Shown in pieces: positions 13,309 to 23,825 of a DNA stretch of 64,000 bases (position 1 is its first letter; each line of letters begins with the position of its first letter). Source of the DNA: Anodontia alba (Eukaryota > Mollusca > Bivalvia > Lucinida > Lucinidae); contig OZ024823.1 of the NCBI GenBank assembly GCA_964016985.1, positions 69,047,925-69,111,924 of the forward strand, given 5' to 3'. The notes beneath the pieces are model-generated. The model was not told where the DNA came from and ran no database searches. It worked only from the letters and a program-made list of their open reading frames with translations. The position numbers and the translations under genes were made by a program.

Positions 13309-14238
13309 GAAAAGGGGGGGAGGGCGTTGGGGGGGGGGGGGGGGTGGGGGAGAGGGGGGGAGGGAGGGAAAGGATCAATAATATTAGCGATAATCACTCA
13401 TACATTCAAATCCTACTATACTGTATGTTTATAATATAGATTTGGATGTATCATGGTTGAAAGAGTAGTATAGACCATACAGAACGCGTAGACCACAAGA
13501 GCCTATATAGACCATATAGAAAATTACCATACATTCCTAAATAGTCATTCCTCCGTACAATCACCTCACCACTGTATGAGTATAACACAGATATTTAACT
13601 AACACCATTAATGCCTTGAACCCTACCAGCATTGTTATAAAGAGACTGTAGTGTATTTACCCCTGTCATGCTGAACACTTCCAGACGCCAAGCCCACCCC
13701 CAAACCCCCAGCCAACCACACCACCTGATCCAGATGTTTGATATGAAATCACACTCTTAAAGACCAACAGTGCAAATCCAGACCAGTTGGCTTCTGAAGA
13801 AGCCAACTGATCTGGATCCTCAATGTTGGCAAAGGCAGACCTATCCGGCTTCAGCAGGACTGGGGCCAATACCATAAAACCTGTAATTACAGAATAGAAT
13901 TATTTCAATAAGATGAAGCTAACTAATAGTGTTCAGTTAAGTTAAGACTGTTGTAACCTAATTAATATGAGAATGAAGGCAACCCTATCTATGTCTATCC
14001 CTAAATGAGCTAAAGGCACCACCTCCCCCACTCACCCAGAACCTCAGCAGACAGTGAAGACCCGAACCAGCCTGCACTTATATACACAGTCCGATCAAAG
14101 TCCTCACTGCCCACAAGCCGGCCCCAGATCAATAGCCATTCCCCACATCTAGCACTGACTCCGTAGGTCTGCACTTGCCGACCTAAATCATGGCCAAGAA
14201 CACTGGTGGAGGTATGGGAAACACGGTACCTCAGCTCA
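13303..14238 (-). other. left PLE, region downstream of its ORF
   Basis: This matches 19,102-20,035 of the right arm in inverse. It has a G-run tract at 13,314-13,370. A 42-bp perfect-looking hairpin at 13,776-13,817 is conserved in both arms. A 69-codon frame beside the hairpin is kept in both copies, but only because the arms are near-identical, so I do not call it a gene. Confidence 0.7.
13776..13817. other. conserved hairpin in PLE UTR (left copy)
   Basis: The arms 'atccagaccagttggcttct' and 'agaagccaactgatctggat' flank a two-base loop. The same hairpin occurs at 19,533-19,574. Confidence 0.8.
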
Positions 14239-14302
14239 TTCAGCAGCACTACTTGGATTTCACATTTACTCCAAATGGGGTGACTGTGTTCAGTTTGCTC
14301 AT

Positions 14303-16662
14303 CTAAAATTCTTCTCTGATCTTTCTATAGTATAGGCTGTTGTCTTTAATACTCTCTATTACTTGTACTTCTAGGTCATCTTCTTTGTGTCCCCCTTGGT
14401 TAAAATGTATAGCAACAGGCTTATCCTTATTCCCTCGGATGTCCCACAAATGTTCCTTAACTCGTTGCTTCACCGCTCTTTCCGTTTCACCAACATACAC
14501 TGACTTTTTACACATCTTGCAGGACAACAAGTAGACAACATTCCTAGTGTTACAGTCACCACCCTTCAGTATCTCATACTCATCTCCATTTGTAGAGTAG
14601 AAGCTTCTAGATGCATTTACATGCGGACATACTCTACATCCTCCTTCCCCACACGGTACAGTCTTGTTACTGTTCTCCTTATTCATCATCTTGTTCAGTT
14701 TGCCATGTATTAGTAAATCCGCAAGATTAGCTCCTCTACGGTATGCTACAAGAGGTGGTTTCTTGAAAATCTTCTTCATTTTCTCAGACTTATAGAGAAG
14801 ATGCATCTTTGATCTTACTATATTGTGAATATCCAGTAAATGGCTTGAGTAAGTGAGAACCAACGGGACCCTATCGTTTTGCTTCTTTCTGTTCTTCCTC
14901 TTTAGGGCATCTTCTCTCTCCACCTTGTCCACCTTCTTAAACTCACGGTTTATCATCCCTTCTTTATACCCTCTCCTGATCAGCTGAGACCTCAAAACAT
15001 CCTTCTGCTCCTCATAACTTTTGTCTTCGCTACAGATCCTCTTGAGTCTCAACCCTAAGCCATATGGTATACATGCCTTTGTATGCTTCGGGTGGTCCGA
15101 GTCTCTCTGAAGGTATAAATGCTTATCCGTCTCCTTACAGAAAAGGTCTGTCTCTATCTTTCCATCCTTAAGTTTAACCCATGTATCGAGGAACTCTATC
15201 TTGTCTTTGCTCCATCTGAGGGTAACCTTTATTCTAGGATGTATTGAATTTGCATGATTTGCAAATTCCAGTAAGCTTTTCTCACCTTCCGTCCAAATCC
15301 CTATGCCATCATCAATGTACCGCTTGTAAAGATATGGCTTCTGAGGAAACTTCAGTAACTGTTCATCCCATTTTCTCATATATGAGCAGGCATAGTTTTT
15401 GCCTAGTCGTGATCCTATTGCCGTGCCATCTACCTGCATGTAATGTTGACCATTAAATTCAAAGTTATTATTTTCTAACACTAGTCTCACCATGCTTATC
15501 ACATCCTCATCTCTTATCCTTTTTGTTGTTCGTGAAGCCACTGCCTCCCTACATGCCTCCAATCCTTCTTCTTTTGGGATAGAAGGGTATAGTTTACAAA
15601 CATCAAAACAGAAAAGAATTATATCAACAGGTAGGTCTATGATATCCTTGACCTGGTTAATGAAATCTGTGGTATTCCCTATGTAGCTTGGACTTCTTAC
15701 TACAAATTCTTCCAACTCCCCTTCTGCCACTTCCGCCAACTTCTCTGTAGCTGTACCTTTTCCACTTATTATTGACCTCATGGGGTTCCCTGCTTTATGT
15801 ATTTTGGGATTCCCTTTCAGTCGCCCAGGGTGACATGTACTCGGTAAAAGATACTGCCTAAGCTCCGAAGACATTGTTCCCTGTTTGTACATTTTATTGA
15901 CTAGCCTATGAACCTTTGAGTTTATCTGTTTTGTTAAGTCCTCATCTGTTTCTTTATATGTCTTGCTGTCTTTCAACTCTGCATTCAATTTCTCAATGTA
16001 ATCCTCCCTGTCTAATACCACAACTCCTGACCCCTTGTCTGCCTGTCGGATTACTATCGTATCATCTGACAAAAGCTCTTTCAATGCGATCTCCTCCTCC
16101 TTTGTGATATTCCACTTTACATTTGCTTTCAATCCAGAAATGATATCTTCTCTAACACAGTCTATGTATGTATCCAACCATCTATCACGCCCACTTCCTG
16201 GTATGAAATTGCTGCTTTTCTTCTTCTTATCCCATTTCTCTCCTCTTTTTCTTTTTCCTCTGCTATAGGGTCTTCGTCTTCCTGAAAAAAGTACTCCCTA
16301 AGCCTCATCCGCCTTTCCCACTCCTTTATATCACTAAGAACCTTTGTCAGATCTGTCTTTCTGTTATTTGGTATAAATTTGTTTCCTCTGGATAGCAGAC
16401 TTATCTGTCCTGGAGTTAATGTCTTTGCTGACAAATTGGTAACTAAATTACTTGTTTCCTTATCTCCATAGGTTTCATCATTCTTCCTGGAAGCTGACTG
16501 TTTCTTCCAAATCTTTCTTAGTTTCCCTTTGACCTTCTTACTCTCCTTCTTCTGACCTTTTTCCAGCTCTGGCTCCTCTTGTTGTCCGCCTACACTCATT
16601 TCAAACCAACAATAGTTTTCCCCTGCATCAGATCTGTCAATTTGCAGTTCTCTACTTTCCAC
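14303..16662 (-). pseudogene. Penelope-like RT + GIY-YIG, left copy
   Basis: PLE polyprotein that reverse-transcribes and inserts the element. A 166-residue N-terminal frame (16,162-16,662; Lys/Glu-rich, with TPGQISLLSRG) is followed in a shifted frame by 624 residues (14,303-16,177). In the latter the RT spans about residues 40-340: motif A FCFDVCKLYPSIP near 190-201 and motif C RYIDDG near 286-291. A Cys-rich CCHH-type motif (CGEGGCRVCPHVN) lies near 509-521. A GIY-YIG endonuclease (VVYLLSCKMC...YVGET...KQRVKEH) occupies about 547-620. The order RT-CCHH-GIY-YIG is that of Neptune/Penelope-type PLEs. A TAG at 14,303 (Trp in the sister copy) removes about 16 C-terminal residues. The frame change at the N-terminal join is shared with the sister copy. 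Confidence 0.9.
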
Positions 16663-16678
16663 ACCAGCTGTCTCTTTT

Positions 16679-16717
16679 GCTAGTGCCTGCTGATCATCTC
16701 ACCATGCAGGCACTAGC
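16679..16717. other. centre of the PLE palindrome
   Basis: The short inverted repeat gctagtgcctgc / gcaggcactagc flanks a 15-bp spacer. Left of it, about 44 bp (16,636-16,679) has no partner in the right arm. Confidence 0.8.
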
Positions 16718-16753
16718 AGATCTGATGCAGGGGAAAACTATTGTTGGTTTGAA

Positions 16754-19101
16754 ATGAGTGTAGGCAGACAACAAGAGGAGCCAGAGCTGGAAAAAGGTCA
16801 GAAGAAGGAGAGTAAGAAGGTCAAAGGGAAACTAAGAAAGATTTGGAAGAAACAGTCAGCTTCCAGGAAGAATGATGAAACCTATGGAGATAAGGAAACA
16901 AGTAATTTAGTTACCAATTTGTCAGCAAAGACATTAACTCCAGGACAGATAAGTCTGCTATCCAGAGGAAACAAATTTATACCAAATAACAGAAAGACAG
17001 ATCTGACAAAGGTTCTTAGTGATATAAAGGAGTGGGAAAGGCGGATGAGGCTTAGGGAGTACTTTTTTCAGGAAGACGAAGACCCTATAGCAGAGGAAAA
17101 AGAAAAAGAGGAGAGAAATGGGATAAGAAGAAGAAAAGCAGCAATTTCATACCAGGAAGTGGGCGTGATAGATGGTTGGATACATACATAGACTGTGTTA
17201 GAGAAGATATCATTTCTGGATTGAAAGCAAATGTAAAGTGGAATATCACAAAGGAGGAGGAGATCGCATTGAAAGAGCTTTTGTCAGATGATACGATAGT
17301 AATCCGACAGGCAGACAAGGGGTCAGGAGTTGTGGTATTAGACAGGGAGGATTACATTGAGAAATTGAATGCAGAGTTGAAAGACAGCAAGACATATAAA
17401 GAAACAGATGAGGACTTAACAAAACAGATAAACTCAAAGGTTCGTAGGCTAGTCAATAAAATGTACAAACAGGGAACAATATCTTCGGAGCTTAGGCAGT
17501 ATCTTTTACCGAGTACATGTCACCCTGGGCGACTGAAAGGGAATCCCAAAATACATAAAGCAGGGAACCCCATGAGGTCAATAATAAGTGGAATAGGTAC
17601 AGCTACAGAGAAGTTGGCGGAAGTGGCAGAAGGGGAGTTGGAAGAATTTGTAGTAAGAAGTCCAAGCTACATACGGGATATCACAGATTTCATTAACCAG
17701 GTCAAGGATATCATAGACCTACCTGTTGATACAATTCTTTTCTGTTTTGATGTTTGTAAACTATACCCTTCTATCCCAAAAGAAGAAGGATTGGAGGCAT
17801 GTAGGGAGGCAGTGGCTTCACGAACAACAAAAAGGATAAGAGATGAGGATGTGATAAGCATGGTGAGACTAGTGTTAGAAAATAATAACTTTGAATTTAA
17901 TGGTCAACATTACATGCAGGTAGATGGCACGGCAATAGGATCACGACTAGGCAAAAACTATGCCTGCTCATATATGAGAAAATGGGATGAACAGTTACTG
18001 AAGTTTCCTCAGAAGCCATATCTTTACAAGCAGTACATTGATGATGGCATAGGGATTTGGACGGAAGGTGAGAAAAGCTTACTGGAATTTGCAAATCATG
18101 CAAATTCAATACATCCTAGAATAAAGGTTACCCTCAGATGGAGCAAAGACAAGATAGAGTTCCTCGATACATGGGTTAAACTTAAGGATGGAAAGATAGA
18201 GACAGACCTTTTCTGTAAGGAGACGGATAAGCATTTATACCTTCAGAGAGACTCGGACCACCTGAAGCATACAAAGGCATGTATACCGTATGGCTTAGGG
18301 TTGAGACTCAAGAGGATCTGTAGCGAAGACAAAAGTTATGAGGAGCAGAAGGATGTTTTGAGGTCTCAGCTGATCAGGAGAGGGTATAAAGAAGGGATGA
18401 TAAACCGTGAGTTTAAGAAGGTGGACAAGGTGGAGAGAGAAGATGCCCTAAAGAGGAAGAACAGAAAAAAGCAAAACGATAGGGTCCCGTTGGTTCTCAC
18501 TTACTCAAGCCATTTACTGGATATTCACAATATAGTAAGATCAAAGATGCATCTTCTCTAGTCTGAGAAAATGAAGAAGATTTTCAAGAAACCACCTCTT
18601 GTAGCATACCTTAGAGGAGCTAATCTTGCGGATGTACTAATACATGGCAAACTGAACAAGATGATGAATAAGGAGAACAGTAACAAGACTGTACTGTGTG
18701 GGGAAGGAGGATGTAGAGTATGTCTGCATGTTAATGCATCTAGAAGCTTCTACTCTACAAATGGAGATGAGTATGAGATACTGAAGGGTGGTGACTGTAA
18801 CACTAGGAATGTTGTCTACTTGTTGTCCTGCAAGATGTGTAAAAAGTCAGTGTATGTTGGTGAAACGGAAAGAGCGGTGAAGCAACGAGTTAAGGAACAT
18901 TTGTGGGACATCCGAGGGAATAAGGATAAGCCTGTTGCTATACATTTTAACCAAGGGGGACACAAAGAAGATGACCTAGAAGTACAAGTAATAGAGAGTA
19001 TTAAAGACAACAGCCTATACTATAGAAAGATCAGAGAAGAATTTTGGATCAGCAAACTGAACACAGTCACCCCATTTGGAGTAAACGCGAAATCCAAGTA
19101 G
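16754..19101 (+). pseudogene. Penelope-like RT + GIY-YIG, right copy
   Basis: Sister of the left copy in inverted orientation. The N-terminal frame 16,754-17,191 overlaps the RT frame starting at 17,176. RT motifs are FCFDVCKLYPSIP and QYIDDG (Arg to Gln just before YIDD). A TAG at 18,559-18,561, where the sister reads Tyr-Lys, is explained by a 3-nt deletion. The C-terminal part (18,571-19,101) keeps the CCHH motif, with Pro-to-Leu changes, and the GIY-YIG domain, and retains the natural C terminus (WISKLNTVTPFG) missing on the left. About a dozen residue differences separate the two copies. Each copy has its own disabling lesion, so neither is intact. Confidence 0.9.
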
Positions 19102-20929
19102 TGCTGCTGAATGAGCTTAGGTACCGTGTTTCCCATACCTCCACCCGTGTTCTTGGCCATGATTTAGGTCGGCAAGTGCAGACCTATGGAGTCAGTGCTA
19201 GATGTGGGGAATGGCTATTGATCTGGGGCCGGCTTGTGGGCAGTGAGGACTTTGATCGGACTGTGTATATAAGTGCAGGCTGGTTCGGGTCTTCACTGTC
19301 TGCTGAGGTTCTGGGTGAGTGGGGGAGGCGGTGCCTTTAGCTCATTTAGGGATAGACATAGATAGGGTTGCCTTCATTCTCATATTAATTAGGTTACAAC
19401 AGTCTTAACTTAACTGAACACTATTAGTTAGCTTCATCTTATTGAAATAATTCTATTCTGTAATTACAGGTTTTATGGTATTGGCCCCAGTCCTGCTGAA
19501 GCCGGATAGGTCTGCCTTTGCCAACATTGAGGATCCAGATCAGTTGGCTTCTTCAGAAGCCAACTGGTCTGGATTTGCACTGTTGGTCTTTAAGAGTGTG
19601 ATTTCATATCAAACATCTGGATCAGGTGGTGTGGTTGGCTGGGGGTTTGGGGGTGTGCTTGGCGTCTGGAAGTGTTCAGCATGACAGGGGTAAATACACT
19701 ACAGTCTCTTTATAACAATGCTGGTAGGGTTCAAGGCATTAATGGTGTTAGTTAAATATCTGTGTTATACTCATACAGTGGTGAGGTGATTGTACGGAGG
19801 AATGACTATTTAGGAATGTATGGTAATTTTCTATATGGTCTATAGGCTCTTGTGGTCTACGAGTTCTGTATGGTCTATACTACTCTTTCAACCATGATAC
19901 ATCCAAATCTATATTATAAACATACAGTATAGTAGGATTTGAATGTATGAGTGATTATCGCTAATATTATTGATCCTTTCCCTCCGCCCCCCCCCCCCCC
20001 TCCCCCCCCTCCCCAACGCCCTCCCCCTTTTTTTTTTTTCTTTTTATATATATAACTTTGCAAATATATAGGGGGTAAATAGCATATCTATTTGTTAGCA
20101 TTATCATGATTTCTTTATTATTATTATTATTTTATTATTTTTTTTTTTATTTTTTTTTTATTTACTTTATTTATTTATTTATTTTTTATTGGTTAAAGTT
20201 ATCAATGAGCTATGTTTCTGCAAATGTATAGGGGTAGATAATTTATGAATTTATTAGTTCTTTTATTATGATCATTTATATATATATTAATTATTTATTT
20301 ATATTTTTTATTATTATATTTTTTCTTCCATATTATATTTTATTATGTATCTATTTATTCATTTTGGTTAGTTTGTTATTTATTTTCAATTACAATTTTT
20401 TTTTTTTTTTTTTTTAATTTATCTCCCCCCCCCCCCCCTACCTCCCCACCCCTCCCCCCCCACCCCCCCTTTTTTTTTATTATTGTTGTTTTAAATCATC
20501 ATCAACATAAATTTTAGTACTGGTTACTATAGTACATTGGGTATTACTACACTGAATTTTTAAGGTGATGTGCAGGGAGCTTTTATTATTATAATTATTT
20601 TATTATTTTAATTTCACAGCTATGGTCCTTTACTGTTTACTTTTTGTTTCATTTTGTTTTATTCATTTATTTATTACTTTTTTTTTTTTTTTTTTTCCTC
20701 TCTATTTACTAAAGACTGGCTTATTTCATTGTGAACTGCATCACGTTAGTGGTCTGATTGTTGAAAAAGTCTTAACACTTTTACTCCAGTTTTGGCGCCA
20801 AATGGTAGTACGCTGTCTTGGCGAGAGTAATCAGATGTTGTGACGTCGTGACAACGGTGTGCAGAACATCTGTATTTAAAACGGTTGACAGTATTGATGA
20901 GAAGATGGTGTAGCATTGAAAGAACTTAA
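19102..20929 (+). other. right PLE, 3' UTR
   Basis: Noncoding part of the right PLE. It holds the hairpin 19,533-19,574, pyrimidine tracts at 19,978-20,042 and 20,397-20,478, and AT-rich simple repeats. It is uninterrupted and so serves as the empty-site reference for both insertions in the left arm. Confidence 0.75.
19533..19574. other. conserved hairpin in PLE UTR (right copy)
   Basis: The arms 'atccagatcagttggcttct' and 'agaagccaactggtctggat' form a ~20-bp stem with a two-base loop. One G:T change distinguishes it from the left copy and keeps the pairing. Confidence 0.8.
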
Positions 20930-21547
20930 CTCTCTTGGAAAAACTTTAATCAGCCGAAACGTTGAGATTTGTGAAATAAACTGTGCAAAAATATATGTGT
21001 AAAAAATATTGTGCGCTTATGAGATATATTGAAATTGGTGCAGTGGTTTCTGACAAGAAGATTTTTAAAGTTTTCTATATAGATATATAGGGAAAATAAG
21101 CCCTGCCCCCTGGTGGCCATGTTTTTTCACGAATCCAAATGGCTTGAACAATCTTGGTAGAGGATCACCAAAGGAACATTTCTGCAAAATAATATTGAAA
21201 TCGGTCCAGTGGTTTCTGACAAGAAGATTTTTTAAGTTTTTAGTTAAAAAATCTATTTTTAGCTCCTGTGACCTAGATATGCAATGGACCGGAACCATTT
21301 GAATAATTTTGAAAGAGGACCAACCAAGGATCATTCCTGTGAAGTTTGGTCAAAATCCAATCAGTGGTTTAGGAGGAGATGTTGTTTAAAGATTGTGAAC
21401 GGATGGACGGACAGACGGACGACGACGAAAACGACGACGACGGACGGTGAGTGATCACAAAAGCTCACCTTGAGCCTTCTGCTCAGGCGAGCTAAAAACT
21501 TAAGGAGATAATTTGAATGAAACGCAAGGCTGGTCAAGCTCCTATTT

Positions 21548-21868
21548 TCAGGAACAAAAATAGCAAATATACTGAGAGGAAATAGAAACTATACACTTCA
21601 TTTCAAACTGGGCTACAGAAAAACTTGTCAGATACCGAATTGCCAACATTGGTATACGCTTCCATTCCTGGATAAGCGCCCTTCCAAGTTGATGCAGATT
21701 CTGTGGGCACAGTCTTGGATGCCTTCCAAGTTCACCCAACAGGTCACCAACAGAGTTGATGTCTAGAGACTGGAAGGGAAAAGTCAACAAGACGCTCACT
21801 ACGCTCATCAGAGCTCGTGGGCAAGTCCGCTTCTGCAACTTTAACCCTTTTGCACTCAAAACTTGCAC
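21548..21868 (-). pseudogene. Tc1-like transposase C-terminal relic
   Basis: The minus-strand frame contains LLTFPFQSLDINSVGDLLGE and PQNLHQLGRALIQEWKRIP. This matches the C-terminal end of Tc1-like transposases, where a 'SPDLNPIE..W..L' block carries the last acidic residue and is followed by 'L...L...W..IP'. The catalytic SPDLNPIE has decayed to SLDINSVG, so the enzyme is dead. The N-terminal DNA-binding and first catalytic parts are absent. I see no terminal repeats, so the flanks of this fragment are unknown. Confidence 0.65.
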
Positions 21869-23188
21869 TTTGTTATTTCAAAGTTTTGTTTTTCAGTATT
21901 TAAATTTTTATATAAGTACTTTTCGTATTTAAAATAGGTCAAGGTCAACCAATGGTCGCTATTTGAATAAACCTGGTAGGGCCATAGTCCCCAGTGCTGC
22001 ATACCAAGTTTCAAGCTGTTCCGCCTTTCGTCCAGAGAAGAAAATTTTCCAAGGGTTTTTACCATATATGGGCATGGCAAATTTCTTGATCATTGACCCA
22101 AATCCTATGAACAAACTTTCATTCCCCCATCTCACAGGGGCTCCAAATGTAATTTGGTTTCAATCAGCCCAGCAGTTTTTTAGAGGAGAAGATAAAAATA
22201 CTGAATCTGAGGCATCCAGGACAAAGGTCAGTAAATGACCTTGACCTTTGGTTGTTATGAAAGCTCATTTAGGTGACTGCATATATCAACTTTTAATATC
22301 ATAGGCTACATTGCTTCACATAAATCCACAGTTTTGTTTTTATTTTCCCATACAAAAGCCTAAGTGACCAAATTTGAGCTTGCGCTAAAATAGGTCAAGA
22401 TCAACAAAGGGTCATCATTTGAACAAACTTTGTAGAGCCACAGTCCCCAATGCTGCATACCATGTTTCAAGCCCATTGGCCATTCGGTTCCTGAGAAGAA
22501 GATTTTTAAACTTTTATACAAATATGGGAATGGTGGCCATCTTGATCATGTAACCCAGATCCCATGGAAAAAAACTTTCATTCCCCCAAAAGAGGCTCCA
22601 CATGTAATTTGGTGGTTTCAATCAGCGCAGCAGTTCTAGAGGAGAAGAAGATAAAAATATTGAATCTGAGGCATCCAGGACAAAGATCAATATAAATGAC
22701 CTTGACCTTTGGTTTTTATAAGAAATCATTTAGCTGATTGCAAATATTCACTTTGATGTCACAGACTATAATAGCCTCAGAAAAATCCATCATTAGCTTT
22801 TTTCCCATACAAAAGCCAAAGTGACCAAATATGACCTTACTGTAAAATGGGTCAAGGTCAACCAAAGTCATCATTTGAACAAACTTGGTAGATCCCCAGT
22901 CCCTAATGCATCATATCAAGTTTCAAGGTCATTGGCCATTCGGTTCCTGAGAACATTTTCAAAGCCTTTTACCATATATAGGCATGGTGGCCATCTTGGT
23001 CATGTGAAACAACTTTTGTTCCCCCACCTCATAAAGGCTCCACATTCAGAGGAGATCTCGTTTGAAAATGTTGACGACACTGACGCTGACGATGACACCG
23101 ACGTTCACGCCGACGTTGATGCTGACACCAACGATAGACCACTGCCTATCATGTAAGCTCCTTTGGAGTCTTCAGCTCTGGTGAGCTA
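21869..23188. repeat. tandem-repeat element, ~430-470-bp units
   Basis: Three diverged long units are marked by 'ataggtcaaggtcaacc', 'tttaccatatatgggcatgg' and 'ggcatccaggacaaagg'. A degenerate GACGCTGACGATGACACC hexamer-like stretch (23,072-23,140) follows, then the short hairpin tail 'ctttggagtcttcagctctggtgagcta'. The left boundary is not clear. Confidence 0.65.
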
Positions 23189-23300
23189 AAGAAAAGTAAA
23201 AGACTAGGATTAGTATCTGTTTCATTCTATTCAGTTTCATTTTGCCCTGTTTTGTAATGAGCACTGACCAATGTTGATGATCTGTTTCATTTTTTTCAAC
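23189..23300. repeat. GTTTCATT repeat, left flank of second PLE
   Basis: The sequence 'gatctgtttcattt' and the surrounding bases resemble the repeat seen at 27,600-27,645 and 63,890-63,925 ('tttcatttgttacgaaacag'). The second PLE therefore probably inserted into a copy of that repeat. Confidence 0.45.
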
Positions 23301-23417
23301 GGATAACCGAAAGAAACAGAAAATTAACACAATCACGGAACAAACCATCAGTGAAAACAACATCGCCAAATTTAAAGTCCTCAAAAAATTGAACATACTG
23401 ATCACCATATTAATCAT

Positions 23418-23747
23418 TTGAAAAAATGTGAACGAACACGCTCTATCCCAAAATCCCTCAGGGTCAACTTTACACCACAGGTCCCAGTCGTCAGCTCTGC
23501 TTTACATCTCAAGTGGGAAGAAGCAATCCTAAACTTTGGCTTAACCCTCACCCGTATTCTATTGGAATATTGGGAAAACAGATGTAAACACATTATGGAA
23601 GAAATAGACACAATTTTGGGCATTATTAAGGAGACCACGGACACAGACGAAATTGAATATATGCCATCTATCATCGATCGGATCACTGTCAGTGTTGAAA
23701 AAAATCTCTCTACACAAAAGAACCAATCACCCAGCAACTCAAAGTAA
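23418..23747 (+). pseudogene. PLE N-terminal region, second element
   Basis: A 109-codon frame (RTRSIPKSLRVNFTPQVP, then LLEYWENRCKHIMEEI) lies immediately 5' of the RT part on the same strand. Its style, a basic N terminus followed by an amphipathic helical stretch, is that of the N-terminal segment of Poseidon-type PLE proteins. It ends at a stop 79 bp before the next frame. The bases between read as PLE-like in another frame (RTFFSAFSYHRDKYDARI), so a frameshift separates the pieces. No catalytic motif is present. Confidence 0.6.
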
Positions 23748-23825
23748 CCGTTTCAAACACAGGACATTTTTTTCCGCCTTTTCTTACCACAGGGACAAGT
23801 ATGATGCTAGAATTACAAGCTTACG

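Larger units (their letters stand above)
6264..20995. mobile_element. inverted pair of Penelope-like elements (giant palindrome)
   Basis: Two PLE copies lie head to head with their 3' ends outward. The left arm is 6,264-16,690 and the right arm 16,706-20,990; the spacer is about 15 bp (16,691-16,705) between 'gctagtgcctgc' and 'gcaggcactagc'. The arms match over UTRs, ORFs, homopolymer tracts and terminal ribozyme-like motif. Protein identity is about 98% by eye. The left arm is longer because of two nested repeat elements plus about 44 bp near the centre. Target sequence 'tatattgaaatt' flanks both outer edges (about 6,258 and 21,024), consistent with a ~12-bp target duplication for the whole pair. 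The right end carries about 30 extra bases ('tatgtgtaaaaaatattg'). Confidence 0.88.
2865..21494. mobile_element. outer tandem-repeat element, split by mariner and PLE pair
   Basis: The head 'aacaagaggaccatgatgg' lies at 2,865. Core units of ~165 bp follow, marked by 'ttctgacaagaagattttta', 'gatatatagggaaaataagc' and 'ccatgttttttgacgaatc'. The core is interrupted at 4,135-5,474 by mariner and at about 6,264-20,995 by the inverted PLE pair, then resumes at about 21,008. It ends with a GGACGG/GACGAC microsatellite and the terminal hairpin 'agctcacc...gctcaggcgagcta' at 21,494. Core sequence on either side of each insertion joins up, which supports one split element rather than several. Confidence 0.75.

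Noticed and set aside
13666..13875. 69-codon frame conserved with 19,475-19,684
   Set aside because: Conserved only because the two PLE arms are recent duplicates. It spans a hairpin and has no motif.
16035..16268. Frames antisense to the PLE N-terminal region (also 17,085-17,318)
   Set aside because: Exact shadows of the PLE coding strand, duplicated with the arms.
21856..23156. Short frames in the 21.9-23.2 kb element
   Set aside because: Fall within repeated units and are not conserved between units.
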